DNA from: Gemmatimonadaceae bacterium
GTDB lineage: Bacteria; Gemmatimonadota; Gemmatimonadetes; Gemmatimonadales; Gemmatimonadaceae
DNA: 64,000 nt
Direction: 5' to 3'
NCBI GenBank assembly: GCA_025934775.1
Contig: JAICWO010000017.1
Span: forward strand, 1-64,000
Under the pieces are notes generated by a model that saw nothing but the letters and a program-made list of their open reading frames with translations, did not search any database and was not told where the DNA came from. The first letter of the stretch is position 1. Each line of letters starts with the position of its first letter. This document shows positions 16,163 through 26,472 of the stretch, one piece after another. A program made the position numbers and the translations under genes.

Positions 16163-17191
16163 TCAGTACGACAGCACACACCCGCCCGACCCGGCGTTCA
16201 CCCAGTTCCGCTGCACGAGGAAATCCTTACCGCCAACATTGATGTTCGCCGTGCCGCCGGAGCTCGTGGTGTACGTGGTGCCCCACGTCCACGCACACTT
16301 GTCCGCGTTCTCCTGCCCGCGGCGGTCGTACCACGCCGTGCCCAGCATATCCGTCGTCGTCTCTTCCGTCTCGTGCACGAGCGTGTTCACCTCGTAGTCC
16401 GCGCCCGGATCGAGCGAGCCGTTCGCCGGTGCAAAGCCCGACGTGCACCCGGACTTGTACGTCGCATTGTATGGCATCGCCGCGTAGAGCACCGTCTGCG
16501 ACACCCCGTTGATCGTGACCGTGCCGTGGGTGTGATACGCGCAGTACGACGTGCCGAAGCCGCCGCCGAGGTTCACCGCGCCGGACGTGAAGATCGCGTA
16601 GAGCGTTCCCGCATCGTACGTGAGCGCGCCCGAGTCGAAGCCGCTCTGCAGCATCGCGACCATCTGCGCGTCGCTGATGGTCGTGCTTCCGGACGGCGCG
16701 TTGGTGCCGTTCGCCCAGTACTGCGTGTACTGCACCGAGTTCACGATGTGCGCGCCGCTGCCGTCGGTGTACGACGTGTTGACGTTGAAGTACGACGACC
16801 CGCCGATGTGGCTGAGGAAGAATCCGACGAGCGAGCCGTCATTCGAGCCGGCGCCGTGCGTGCCAACCGCGGGGGCGCCGTTGAAGATCGGCGCGCTCGC
16901 CCAGTAGACCGCGGCGACCTTGGTCCCGCTCTGCAACACCGGGCCACCGTGATAGTAGATGCCCGTGTTGCTGCCGCCGCCGCCCGGCTTTGCCGCGTTC
17001 CCCGGCTGATCGTTCAGCTCGCGGATCGGCATTACGTGCCCATGCTCGGCGTTGGGACTGACGTCGAAGCTCGGATCGTGTGGACTGAACGCGCGTGGGC
17101 TGCTCGTTGGTTCCGAGCAAGCCGCGAGGGTGAGTGAAATGGCGGCGAGCGTAGCGGCGGTCGTGCGGAACCCCAGGATGAAACGGGACAT
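16163..17191 (-). CDS. EXORDIUM/phosphate-induced-protein-1-like secreted lipoprotein
   Basis: A 342-residue lipoprotein with lipobox LAAC near residue 24, which sets the start at 17191. The mature part begins with a Gly/Asn-rich linker, then GPVLQSGTKVAAVYWA, a central region with YHTHGTVTINGV, and a C-terminal segment NTLVHETEETTTDML followed by WYDRRGQENADKCAW. The strand pattern and the His-Glu element resemble the EXORDIUM/PHI-1 family known from plants and from scattered bacteria, whose biochemical role is unclear; the HETEE stretch could also be a metalloprotease-like site. It lies between two minus-strand tRNA-Met genes. Confidence 0.5.
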   Translation of the reverse strand: MSRFILGFRTTAATLAAISLTLAACSEPTSSPRAFSPHDPSFDVSPNAEHGHVMPIRELNDQPGNAAKPGGGGSNTGIYYHGGPVLQSGTKVAAVYWASAPIFNGAPAVGTHGAGSNDGSLVGFFLSHIGGSSYFNVNTSYTDGSGAHIVNSVQYTQYWANGTNAPSGSTTISDAQMVAMLQSGFDSGALTYDAGTLYAIFTSGAVNLGGGFGTSYCAYHTHGTVTINGVSQTVLYAAMPYNATYKSGCTSGFAPANGSLDPGADYEVNTLVHETEETTTDMLGTAWYDRRGQENADKCAWTWGTTYTTSSGGTANINVGGKDFLVQRNWVNAGSGGCVLSY

Positions 17192-17457
17192 CGACGATTC
17201 TCCAATCGAGGTGACTGCGCACGTCCCCTGACGAGCGCAGACGTGCACGCCGCTGCTTCGCGGCGGTCGTGCAGACGGACTCGGAATGGGGTGGATCGGG
17301 AGGCCTGGATTGACATCCAGGCCAATGCGGCGTCGCGGTCGCCGATAGTACGGTTGGCCCCAGGAGGGCGCAAGAACAAAAGTTTAGCAATCCGCCAACT
17401 GGCGATTTTGTTCCCCTCGAGCTCGGTCGGGTCGCGGAAAATGCTCGAACGGGGTAC
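17192..17457. other. Intergenic region upstream of the EXORDIUM-like gene
   Basis: A 266-base non-coding stretch containing the 5' region of the lipoprotein gene. It holds moderately AT-rich patches (around 17380-17410) where a minus-strand promoter could lie, but no clear -10/-35 pair. No conserved RNA structure was recognised. Confidence 0.4.
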
Positions 17458-17491
17458 AAAAAAAGCCGGCCGATCCTCTCGGACCGGCCGG
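17458..17491 (-). terminator. Rho-independent terminator of tRNA-fMet
   Basis: CCGGCCG (17466-17472) pairs with CGGCCGG (17485-17491), followed on the minus strand by seven T from bases 17458-17464. It lies 14 bases after the tRNA 3' end. Confidence 0.8.
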
Positions 17492-17505
17492 TCTCATTCC
17501 TTCGA

Positions 17506-17579
<74 letters not shown>

Positions 17580-17591
17580 TCAGTATCTCCT

Positions 17592-17619
17592 AAGCTACCC
17601 GCGACCTTCGAACTGTCAA
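17592..17619 (-). promoter_or_regulatory. Promoter of tRNA-fMet
   Basis: On the minus strand a perfect TTGACA (17614-17619) is followed after 16 bases by TAGCTT (17592-17597), whose end is 12 bases before the tRNA. The -10 match is weak, but spacing and position fit. Confidence 0.55.
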
Positions 17620-17652
17620 GCGGTGTGCCAAGGCACCCAGTGTTTCATCCCT

Positions 17653-19279
<1,627 letters not shown>

Positions 19280-20035
19280 CTATTCGCCGCGCGCCGGCGC
19301 GACGGGATGTTCGGACGTCATCTCGCCGTAGTGCTCACGAAGCGCATCGGCCATCGCGGTCCAGACGCGCGTCATCAGCTCGGTGCGATGATCGTAGTCG
19401 TAGCCGGCGGTGGGCACCGGCTCGAGAAAGTGGACGTCGATGACGCCGCGCCGAATTCTGAACGATCCCTTCGGCATCACTTCGCGCGCGCCGTGCACGA
19501 TCGTTGGGATGACGGGCGACTGCGATGCGATCGCGAGGACGAATGGGCCTTTCTTGAATGGCCGCAGATGATAATCGAGGCCGCGGGTGCCTTCCGGGCA
19601 GACGACGATCGTGCGGCCGCGCTGCACTTCCTTGGCCGCGACTTCGTACGACGCGAACGCGGATTTGCGATTGTCGCGATCGATGAAGACGATCCCCGCC
19701 GCCTCGGCCGCGATGCCGAACATGGGAATCCTCCGCAGCTCCGACTTGGCGACGAAGCTGCACCACGGCACGTTCGCGGCGAGCGGAAAGATGTCGAACC
19801 AACTCACGTGATTCGACATGACCACCGCGCCGCGCGCGTTGACGAGGCGTTCCGCGCCATGCAGTCGCACTTGCACGCCAGCGGACCAGTCGACCGACGC
19901 CGCCCAGAGTCGCACGCAACGCGCATAGATGGACGTCGGGCCTTGCGGCAGGCGAAACAGGCGCGCGATCACGAGCGTCGTGCCGAGCACGAACGTCATG
20001 AACAGCGACGTCACGGTGACGAACAGCGTTCGCAT
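19280..20035 (-). CDS. plsC: 1-acyl-sn-glycerol-3-phosphate acyltransferase
   Basis: A 251-residue membrane-bound acyltransferase. An N-terminal hydrophobic helix covers residues 5-24. The catalytic N-H-x4-D motif is NHVSWFD at residues 75-81, and the phosphate-binding PEGTRG is at 147-152. It would acylate lysophosphatidic acid to phosphatidic acid in phospholipid synthesis. The start at 20035 shares one base with the thiL stop (TGATG), so re-initiation coupling is likely. The open frame continues upstream into thiL, but those residues are only a shadow of that gene. Confidence 0.9.
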   Translation of the reverse strand: MRTLFVTVTSLFMTFVLGTTLVIARLFRLPQGPTSIYARCVRLWAASVDWSAGVQVRLHGAERLVNARGAVVMSNHVSWFDIFPLAANVPWCSFVAKSELRRIPMFGIAAEAAGIVFIDRDNRKSAFASYEVAAKEVQRGRTIVVCPEGTRGLDYHLRPFKKGPFVLAIASQSPVIPTIVHGAREVMPKGSFRIRRGVIDVHFLEPVPTAGYDYDHRTELMTRVWTAMADALREHYGEMTSEHPVAPARGE

Positions 20036-20961
20036 CAGCGGGAAAAGTGATCGTGGCCCGACGGCGCCGCAACGCGCGCGCCGCGCACCACGACGTCGCT
20101 CCCGTGCTCGACGATGCCAATCGGCGTGAGGGGAATTCCGAATCGTGCTTCGAACTCCGCGGCATCCAGCGCGACCGGCGATGCGACGAGCAGCTCGTAC
20201 TCCTCGCCGCTCGCCAGCGCGAGCTCCGCGGGCACATCGCTCACGCACGGAATGTCCGGCGAGTCGAGTACGAGACGCACGCCGCTCGCGGCGGCGACGT
20301 GCCGCGCGTCAGCGGCGAGTCCGTCGGAGATGTCGATAGCCGCGGAGGCGCCGCGCTCGGCGAGCCAGCGCGCTTCGGCGATCCGCGCGACGGGACGCGC
20401 AAAGCGATCACGATGCGGACCGGCGTCGCGGCCGTCGCGCAAGCGAAACAACGCGTCGGCGGGGCCGCCGAGCCGGCCGGTGACATAGAGACGATCGCCA
20501 ACGTGTGCGCCGCTTCGCGCCAGCGGCACGTAGACGTGGCCGAGCACCGTCGTCGTGATCGAGAGCTCGTCGCCCGCGCTGATGTTGCCGCCGATGATGT
20601 ACGTCCCCGCGTCGCGCACCGCATCGCCGACGCCGTCCGCGAGGCCGAGCAGCTCGTCGCGCCAGGCATCGGGCACGATGAGAGAAATCAACACGCCCGC
20701 CGGCGTGGCGGCCATCGCGGCAAGGTCGCTGAGCGCGGCGACGACCGCGCGCCGCGCGAGCTCGCGCGTCGTGAGCCAACCGCGCACGAAGTGTCGGTTC
20801 TCGACCGCCGTGTCGACGCTCGCGACGAGCGACTCGCCGCGCGGGAGGCCGAGCACCGCGGCATCGTCGCCGACACCGCTCGCGCGCGGGCCCCAGCGCT
20901 CCAACATCGATCGGATCGCGTCGAACTCGGCACCCGGGCCGAGCGGCAGCGCGTTGCTCAC
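20035..20961 (-). CDS. thiL: Thiamine-monophosphate kinase
   Basis: A 308-residue ThiL of the PurM/AIR-synthase fold, which phosphorylates thiamine monophosphate to the diphosphate cofactor. Family marks are GVGDDAAVL near residue 30, SLSDLAAMAA-like AALSDLAAMAATP, GGNISAGDELSITTTVLG with the metal-binding aspartate, and AIDISDGLAADA in the C-terminal half. The GTG at 20961 overlaps the nnr stop in a GTGA junction and gives the expected N-terminus. Its role is in thiamine cofactor activation; no other thiamine gene or TPP riboswitch is visible nearby. Confidence 0.92.
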   Translation of the reverse strand: MSNALPLGPGAEFDAIRSMLERWGPRASGVGDDAAVLGLPRGESLVASVDTAVENRHFVRGWLTTRELARRAVVAALSDLAAMAATPAGVLISLIVPDAWRDELLGLADGVGDAVRDAGTYIIGGNISAGDELSITTTVLGHVYVPLARSGAHVGDRLYVTGRLGGPADALFRLRDGRDAGPHRDRFARPVARIAEARWLAERGASAAIDISDGLAADARHVAAASGVRLVLDSPDIPCVSDVPAELALASGEEYELLVASPVALDAAEFEARFGIPLTPIGIVEHGSDVVVRGARVAAPSGHDHFSR

Positions 20962-22547
20962 CGCGCGCCGCCCACGGCAGGAAGCTCGACGAGGACCGGA
21001 TATCGGCGCGGGCGATCGTCGAACGACCAGCTGTCCCGGAGCTCGTTCACGATGTCGTCGAGTGCGATGCCGCGCACTCCCGCGCCGGCGGCGGCGGGCA
21101 CGCGTTCGGCGGCGCGGCCATGCACCCACGCTCCGATCCCGCCCGCGACGAACGCGTCGCGCGTCTGGGCGAGCATCGTCCCGGCGATGCCGCTCAACAC
21201 GTCGCCGCGTCCCGCGGTCGCGAGCGCCGGCGTTCCGGACGCGCTCACGAGCCGCCGGCCGTCGGGCGCGGTGATCACGGTGGGAACGCCCTTGAGCAGC
21301 ACGGCGGCGCCGAGCGTCTGCGCCATCGCGCGGCCGACGTCGAAGCGCGCGGCGAGCACGTCGCCCGCGTCCATTCCGGCGAGTCGCGCGAATTCGATGG
21401 GATGCGGCGTGATCAACGCCGGCCGGGCCCCAAGCGCCTCGGCGAGCGCCGGCGCACGACTTTCGAAAAGTGTGATAGCGTCGGCATCGAGCAGCGTGGG
21501 CCCGCGCCAGCGGCGGAGCACGCGCTCGAGGAGCGCGCGACTGTCGTCGCCTCGTCCAAGCCCGGGGCCGATCACGACCGCATCGGCCCACTCGCACAGC
21601 TCGCGATCGGCGGACGCGTCGTCGGTCGGCCAGGCGGCCGCGAGCGCGTACGGTTCGCTCTCTTGCACGACCGGCATGCTCGCGGGGGCCACGAAGAGCT
21701 TGACCATGCCGATGCCGCTGCGCAGCGCGGCACGCGCGGCGAGCATCGACGCGCCCGCCATGCCGCTCGCGCCGCCGACGATCGCCAGCTTCTTTCGAAT
21801 TCCCTTGTGCGCGCTCGCGGGAATGCGGGGCACGTGCTCGGAGACCCACGGCTCGTCGACGAGCATCGGCGCGTCCGGGCCCGTGTGCGCGTGCGTGCCG
21901 AGGCCGATGTCGAGCACCACGATGGCGCCGCATCGTCCGCGCGCGACGGCGTGGCCGCGTTTCATCGCCGCGAACGTGAGCGTGAGATCGGCGGTGACGC
22001 ACGTCTCTGCCTCGTCGCCGGTCGATGCATCGACGCCGGTGGGTACGTCGAGGGCGGCGACCGAGGCGCCGCGATCGCGGAGCGCGGCGACGAGGCCAAC
22101 GCCGCGCGCGATGTCGCCGCGAGGAGCCCCGGTCGCGCCAGTGCCGAGCATCGCGTCGATGACGATCGTTCCGGATGCGAACGCGGGTTCGGTCGCGCCA
22201 GCGTCCGCGATGGTGCGAACGGCGTTGGCCCCGAGCGCGGCGAGCGCGAGGTCGCGCTCCGCGACGCCGTCCGGCGATTTCGCCGGCGAGGTCTCGATGA
22301 CGCGGACGTCCACGCCGGCGGTCGCGAGAGCGCGGGCAACGACCCAGCCGTCGCCGCCGTTGTTGCCGGGACCGGTGAGCACGAGCACACCGCCGGCGAG
22401 CCGGTCGCGCCAGCGGAGCGCGATCTCGCTCGCCGCCGCCGCGCCGGCGCGCTGCATGAGCGCGCGGCTCGGAATGCCGGCGCCGATCGCGGACGCGTCG
22501 CCAGCCGCCGACTCACCACTGGTGACGACGTTCACGAGCGAACGCAT
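20958..22547 (-). CDS. nnr: Bifunctional NAD(P)H-hydrate epimerase / ADP-dependent NAD(P)H-hydrate dehydratase
   Basis: A 529-residue fusion that repairs hydrated NAD(P)H. The N-terminal YjeF_N epimerase domain (about 1-215) has GNNGGDG at residues 61-67 and the DAMLGTG strand. The C-terminal ribokinase-like dehydratase domain (about 235-515) has KGIRKKLAIVGG, GPGLGRG, ITPHPIEFARL and ATAGRGDVLSGI, where the usual GTGD appears as GRGD. Whether that Thr-to-Arg change matters is unknown. It is first in the nnr-thiL-plsC chain and overlaps thiL by four bases. Fusion of the two activities is common in bacteria. Confidence 0.93.
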   Translation of the reverse strand: MRSLVNVVTSGESAAGDASAIGAGIPSRALMQRAGAAAASEIALRWRDRLAGGVLVLTGPGNNGGDGWVVARALATAGVDVRVIETSPAKSPDGVAERDLALAALGANAVRTIADAGATEPAFASGTIVIDAMLGTGATGAPRGDIARGVGLVAALRDRGASVAALDVPTGVDASTGDEAETCVTADLTLTFAAMKRGHAVARGRCGAIVVLDIGLGTHAHTGPDAPMLVDEPWVSEHVPRIPASAHKGIRKKLAIVGGASGMAGASMLAARAALRSGIGMVKLFVAPASMPVVQESEPYALAAAWPTDDASADRELCEWADAVVIGPGLGRGDDSRALLERVLRRWRGPTLLDADAITLFESRAPALAEALGARPALITPHPIEFARLAGMDAGDVLAARFDVGRAMAQTLGAAVLLKGVPTVITAPDGRRLVSASGTPALATAGRGDVLSGIAGTMLAQTRDAFVAGGIGAWVHGRAAERVPAAAGAGVRGIALDDIVNELRDSWSFDDRPRRYPVLVELPAVGGAR

Positions 22548-22568
22548 ATGAGAATTTTTGTTGACGCG

Positions 22569-22766
22569 CTACTTCTGCGACGTGCCGACGGTGCGTCCGT
22601 AGCTCAGCTCACCGTTGTCGATGCGCAGGTTGAAGCCGCAATCGGGGTTGCTGCACGCCCAGGCCTTATAGGTGATCGGCGCTCCGTCACGTCCGTAGTC
22701 GCTCAGCGGAAGCAGCGTTCCCGTCTGACACTTGCGACAACTCGGTAGTTCCATCGTTCGCTCCAT
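22569..22766 (-). CDS. Small zinc-ribbon protein
   Basis: A 65-residue protein with two Cys pairs, Cys10/Cys13 (CRKC) and Cys38/Cys43 (CSNPDC), spaced like a treble-clef or zinc-ribbon finger. A GGAGAGG ribosome site just before the ATG at 22766 supports this start over the longer in-frame ATG at 22811. No named family was recognised; it may bind nucleic acid or act as an accessory protein. It lies 21 bases before the nnr start on the same strand and could be cotranscribed with it. Confidence 0.6.
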   Translation of the reverse strand: MERTMELPSCRKCQTGTLLPLSDYGRDGAPITYKAWACSNPDCGFNLRIDNGELSYGRTVGTSQK

Positions 22767-22847
22767 GCAGCCCTCTCCTCCCGTCATCACGTCGACCCAA
22801 CGCGACCGCATTGTCGCGCCTGCACGACACGCCGCGACCGTGGAACG

Positions 22848-23237
22848 TTACGACGCCGTGAGCGCGCCGCACCACGGGTATTCGCGCTCGAACGCCTGAT
22901 CGAACGCGAAGACGTCGGCGAATTCCTCGCGGCTGTCCGAGGGCTGGCTCATGAGCAAGCCCAGGTCCACGAGCGTGAACACGACGTCGCCGATGTCGGC
23001 GCTGCTGCGAACGCCCCAATGCTCGAGGACGAGGCGCGCCATGACGCCAAACCGCTCGAGCGCCAGGTCCCGGCAGGACAGCGCCAGTTCCCGGCCGGTG
23101 ATGTGCCGGCGTTCGTCCAAGTGCTGCTGGCAATACTCGAGGGCGCCGAGCACGAACAGATACGCGCGCTCGTCGAACCGCGGCTCCTTGAGCCGAATCC
23201 GGTCCATGATGCCATCGCGAAATGCCAGTTCCGCCAC
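22848..23237 (-). CDS. Conserved Minf_1886-family protein
   Basis: A 129-residue soluble protein, recognised by AYLFVLGALEYCQQHL, RHITGRELALSCRDLALERFG and IGDVVFTLVDLGLL, which are the conserved blocks of the Minf_1886 family found in Verrucomicrobia, Planctomycetes, Gemmatimonadota and relatives. The function is not known. The start is a GTG at 23237 (an internal ATG 30 bases later is the alternative). It is transcribed away from the TIR-like gene, with a hairpin in the shared 232-base gap. Confidence 0.78.
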   Translation of the reverse strand: MAELAFRDGIMDRIRLKEPRFDERAYLFVLGALEYCQQHLDERRHITGRELALSCRDLALERFGVMARLVLEHWGVRSSADIGDVVFTLVDLGLLMSQPSDSREEFADVFAFDQAFEREYPWCGALTAS

Positions 23238-23272
23238 TGCCCTGTCCCGTCCAAAGTCTGAAATGCGGTCAC

Positions 23273-23294
23273 CGGCGGGTGTTCACACCCGCCG
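23273..23294. other. Hairpin in divergent intergenic region
   Basis: CGGCGGGTG (23273-23281) and CACCCGCCG (23286-23294) form a perfect 9-bp stem with a TTCA loop. It sits 36 bases before the GTG of the Minf_1886 gene and about 175 bases before the TIR-like gene. No T run follows on either strand, so an operator or leader structure is as likely as a terminator. The rest of the 232-base gap shows no clear promoter. Confidence 0.4.
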
Positions 23295-23469
23295 ACGCAA
23301 AGAAAATGACCAGTGCACGCCCGCACCACAACCCTGCGGGGCAGGCGCCGTGCCGAACTCGTTAGTAGATTACGCGTGTTGAGCCGAAGGTCGGGAGCGG
23401 AGTTTGCTCCCATGGTTGCATTGTTCCGCATCACCGCACCGCACCCGCCCACCTCCGCCTCCCGTCCCC

Positions 23470-24420
23470 ATGCCATCCGTCTTCAAGCACGACGTCGCGA
23501 TCACCGCCACGGAGTACGACGGGCTCGCGGTCGCCGAATTGAAACGCCGACTCGAGCACCGGATCGCCAAGGCGGTGTTCACACCGTCGCGCGCCGACGG
23601 CAAGCCGCGCACCACGGCGTCGACGGCGGCGATTCAGAAGGCGTTCGCCAAGGAATCCCGCGTCGTCGTCGTTCTATTCCAGCGCCTCTGGGGCGAGACG
23701 GAGGCGACGCTCCCCGAAGCCGCGGCGCTCAAGACGCGCATCGGCAAGACGAAGAAGCAGGACGTCGTCGTCGTGCCGCTCGATTCGAGCACGGTGCCGA
23801 GCTGGTTGAAGGGAACGATCGTGCGCGGCACGCCGTCGAGCGACGCCGTGGTCGACGCCGTGGTGCACGCGGTGGCGACGGCATCGGGCACGCCGAAAAA
23901 GCTCACCGAAGCCGCCGTCGCGGCGCGGCGCGCGGAAGAAGAGAAGCGCTCCCGAGCGCGGATCGCGTTTCTTACCTCGCAGCGCGCCCTCACGATGATC
24001 AATCGCGAGCTCGATTCGCTCTCGGCGACCGTGATGAAGCTGTGCGAGACGCCTGGCACGCTGCCCGCCGGCGTCGCGCCCGACGTGCGCCGAACGCCGG
24101 ATCGTTACACGGTGCAGATCGGCCCCGTGGGGCTCAGCTTCTCCTGGATCCGCGGCCGCTCCAACTCGATCGCGGACGGCCAGCTGCTCGTGATCGAATG
24201 GTCCGGTACGCTCGGCGATCAACACACGGCCGAGGCACCGAAGGCCGCGATGCCCACGTTCGAGCACGTGCTGCAGCCGCACGCAACGAGCCCCGAGGAT
24301 TGGCACTGGCGGCGGATCGATCTCGATCTGTGCGGATACACGACGCGCGATCTCGCGGCGCAGTGCGTTGCATCAGTCGTGAGGAGACTGCCGGCGATGC
24401 CGGCGGCGGCGCAGGCGTAA
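23470..24420 (+). CDS. Putative TIR-like domain protein of unknown function
   Basis: A 316-residue protein. Residues 5-118 alternate strands and helices in a TIR-like order: VFKHDVAITATEYDG for the first strand, AVAELKRRLEH for the helix, then AAIQKAFAKESRVVVVLF and QDVVVVPLDSS. A charged helical linker (about 145-170) leads to a C-terminal beta-rich domain (about 175-305, with YTVQIGPVGLSFSW and LLVIEWSG). The TIR match is by pattern only, and the catalytic Glu cannot be assigned confidently. The start at 23470 was chosen because upstream sequence is Pro-rich and unlike a domain. It is apparently monocistronic. Confidence 0.4.
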   Translation: MPSVFKHDVAITATEYDGLAVAELKRRLEHRIAKAVFTPSRADGKPRTTASTAAIQKAFAKESRVVVVLFQRLWGETEATLPEAAALKTRIGKTKKQDVVVVPLDSSTVPSWLKGTIVRGTPSSDAVVDAVVHAVATASGTPKKLTEAAVAARRAEEEKRSRARIAFLTSQRALTMINRELDSLSATVMKLCETPGTLPAGVAPDVRRTPDRYTVQIGPVGLSFSWIRGRSNSIADGQLLVIEWSGTLGDQHTAEAPKAAMPTFEHVLQPHATSPEDWHWRRIDLDLCGYTTRDLAAQCVASVVRRLPAMPAAAQA

Positions 24421-24509
24421 CGGATAGAACGGCGCGAACGGCGCGCGCGGCGAGATAGAGCGCGACGTGGTCGGCGAGACCAGCATCGAGGTGTGAGGAT
24501 CCAGGAGTC

Positions 24510-24535
24510 AGAGGGAGTTGGTATTCTCTCCCTCT
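24510..24535. terminator. Weak hairpin between convergent genes
   Basis: AGAGGGAG and CTCCCTCT arms (8 bp) with a ten-base loop lie between the converging TIR-like gene and glyA. A weak bidirectional terminator is the best guess; nothing else is visible in this 204-base gap. Confidence 0.35.
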
Positions 24536-24624
24536 CATTCCTGTATGCTCAATTCTCGATGCAGGACTCAACGTCCACGTTGCAATTCCACCTCGGCCTC
24601 ACCGAACACCGCCCGGCTCTCCCG

Positions 24625-25896
24625 CTACACCGTATAGAGCGGGAATCTTTCCGTCAGCGCCTTGACCTCGCCGCGCACCGTGGCCTTCACGCTCGCGTCG
24701 GCCGGCGCCTGCAGCACGCGGTCGATCAGCGCCGCGATCTCGGACATCTCGCGCTCGCCCATGCCACGCGTGGTGACCGCGGGCGTGCCGATGCGGATGC
24801 CGCTCGTCACGAACGGCGACTCGGTTTCCTTGGGCACGGTGTTCTTGTTCACCGTGATCGCCGCCTCGTCGAGCGAGAGTTGGGCGGTCTTGCCGGTGAG
24901 GCCGCGGTTGCGGAGGTCGATCAGCATCAGGTGATTGTCCGTTCCACCCGAGACGACCTGGAAGCCGCGCTGCGTCAACGCACCGGCGAGTGCGCGCGCG
25001 TTGGCGACGACCTTCGCCGCGTACTCTTTGAACGACGGCGAGAGCGCTTCCGCGAGGCACACCGCTTTCGCGGCGATGATATGCTCGAGCGGGCCGCCCT
25101 GACTGCCGGGAAAGACGGCTTTGTCGATCGCCTTCGCGTGCGTCTGGCGGCTCAGGATCATGCCGCCGCGCGGGCCGCGGAGCGTCTTGTGCGTCGTCGT
25201 CGTGACCACGTCGGCGTGCGGCACGGGCGACGGATACACCCCGCCGGCGACCAGGCCGGCGAAGTGCGCCATGTCGACCATGAAGATCGCGCCGATCTCG
25301 CGCGCGACCTCGGCGAACGCGGCGAAGTCGACGACGCGCGAGTAGGCGCTGTAGCCGGCGAGGACGAGCTTGGGCTTGTGCTCGCGCGCCTTGCGGCGCA
25401 TGTCGTCGTAATCGATCAGCCCATCCTCGGTCACGCCGTATGATATTGCTTTAAAGAGCATTCCGGAAAAATTCACCGGCGAGCCGTGCGTGAGATGGCC
25501 GCCGTTCGAGAGATCCATGCCCAGGAACGTGTCGCCGGGCTTGAGAAACGCCGTCATCGCGGCGTAGTTCGCCTGCGCGCCGGAGTGCGGCTGCACGTTC
25601 GCGTGCTCGGCGCCAAAGAGCTGCTTGGCGCGATCGATCGCCAGCTGCTCGACGCGATCGACGATCTCACAGCCGCCGTAGTAGCGCTTTCCGGGCAGCC
25701 CCTCGGCGTACTTGTTGGTGAGCGGCGTCCCCATCGCCTCGAGCACCGCGGGGGACACGAAGTTCTCGCTCGCGATGAGCTCGAGGCCATCGCGCTGGCG
25801 CGCGATCTCGTCGTCGATCAGCGACGCGATTTCGGGGTCGCGCTCGCGGAGCGCGGCGCCCGGCGCGCAGAGCCGGTGCTTGGTCCAGTCGTTCAT
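24625..25896 (-). CDS. glyA: Serine hydroxymethyltransferase
   Basis: A 423-residue PLP enzyme interconverting serine and glycine with tetrahydrofolate. [10 protein letters not shown], the [12 protein letters not shown] block, HSGAQAN and the PLP lysine Lys237 in [14 protein letters not shown] are all present, and the C-terminus has the [11 protein letters not shown] block. The length is normal. The ATG at 25896 overlaps the rpiB stop (ATGA), so the two are translated together. The frame continues upstream, but that part is a shadow of rpiB. Confidence 0.97.
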   Translation of the reverse strand: MNDWTKHRLCAPGAALRERDPEIASLIDDEIARQRDGLELIASENFVSPAVLEAMGTPLTNKYAEGLPGKRYYGGCEIVDRVEQLAIDRAKQLFGAEHANVQPHSGAQANYAAMTAFLKPGDTFLGMDLSNGGHLTHGSPVNFSGMLFKAISYGVTEDGLIDYDDMRRKAREHKPKLVLAGYSAYSRVVDFAAFAEVAREIGAIFMVDMAHFAGLVAGGVYPSPVPHADVVTTTTHKTLRGPRGGMILSRQTHAKAIDKAVFPGSQGGPLEHIIAAKAVCLAEALSPSFKEYAAKVVANARALAGALTQRGFQVVSGGTDNHLMLIDLRNRGLTGKTAQLSLDEAAITVNKNTVPKETESPFVTSGIRIGTPAVTTRGMGEREMSEIAALIDRVLQAPADASVKATVRGEVKALTERFPLYTV

Positions 25897-26369
25897 ACGT
25901 CTCCGTTCGACTCGTTCTTCTCGACCGTTGCGGTCGTTTCGATCTTCTCGACGCGGCGAGCGTGCCGGCCGCCCTCGAATGGCGTGTCGAGCCAGGTTCG
26001 CAGAATCTCCACGCCCTCCTGCTCCGAGACGAATCGCGCCGGCAGCACGAGCACGTTCGCGTCGTTGTGCTCGCGCGCGAGCTTCGCGATCTCCGGATTC
26101 CACGCCACCGCCGCGCGCACACGGGCATGGCGATTCGCGGTGTAGCTCATCCCCAGTCCCGTGCCGCAGAGCAGCACGCCGCGTTGCACCTCGCCGCTCG
26201 ACACGCGTTCGGCGAGCGGGTGCGCGTAGTCCGCGTAATCCGTCGACGCCGCGCTGTCGGTGCCGAGATCCTGAACGTCAAATCCGAGATCGACCAACGC
26301 CCGCTCGAGCGATTCCTTCAGCGCGAAGCCGGCGTGGTCGGAGGCGATGAGGATTTTCTCCCGTGGCAT
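25893..26369 (-). CDS. rpiB: Ribose-5-phosphate isomerase B
   Basis: A 158-residue RpiB/LacAB-family isomerase converting ribulose-5-phosphate and ribose-5-phosphate. The N-terminus [11 protein letters not shown] has the DHAG motif at residues 11-14. The catalytic Cys68 is in [15 protein letters not shown], and the conserved RAAVAWN and [12 protein letters not shown] blocks follow. The start at 26369 lies exactly at the edge of an intergenic REP-like repeat. A C-terminal tail of about 20 charged residues ([17 protein letters not shown]) extends past the usual end. It overlaps glyA by four bases. Confidence 0.93.
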   Translation of the reverse strand: MPREKILIASDHAGFALKESLERALVDLGFDVQDLGTDSAASTDYADYAHPLAERVSSGEVQRGVLLCGTGLGMSYTANRHARVRAAVAWNPEIAKLAREHNDANVLVLPARFVSEQEGVEILRTWLDTPFEGGRHARRVEKIETTATVEKNESNGDV

Positions 26370-26467
26370 TCCGAGCGGAGTGAGCGTGGCGAACGAAGTC
26401 GAGGAGTCCGGGCGCGTCGCGCAACGAGCCCCGATCCCTCGACTCGCTGCGCTCGCTCGGGCTGACA
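26366..26467. repeat. REP-like imperfect palindrome (CCGAGCG-type)
   Basis: The gap between rpiB and the amino-acid dehydrogenase has CCGAGCG at 26371 and its complement in the CGCTCGG end at 26460, with a second matching pair (AGTCGAGG / CCTCGACT) further in, forming an imperfect palindrome of about 90 bases. The arms read like the ATTCCGAGCG...CTCGGAATGACA extragenic repeats common in Acidobacteria and Gemmatimonadota. The rpiB start codon lies at its left edge. Confidence 0.6.
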
Positions 26468-26472
26468 TGCTA

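Noticed and set aside
20958-22547. Two separate genes for the epimerase and dehydratase
   Set aside because: The frame is continuous over both domains with no internal stop, and fusion is the common bacterial form.
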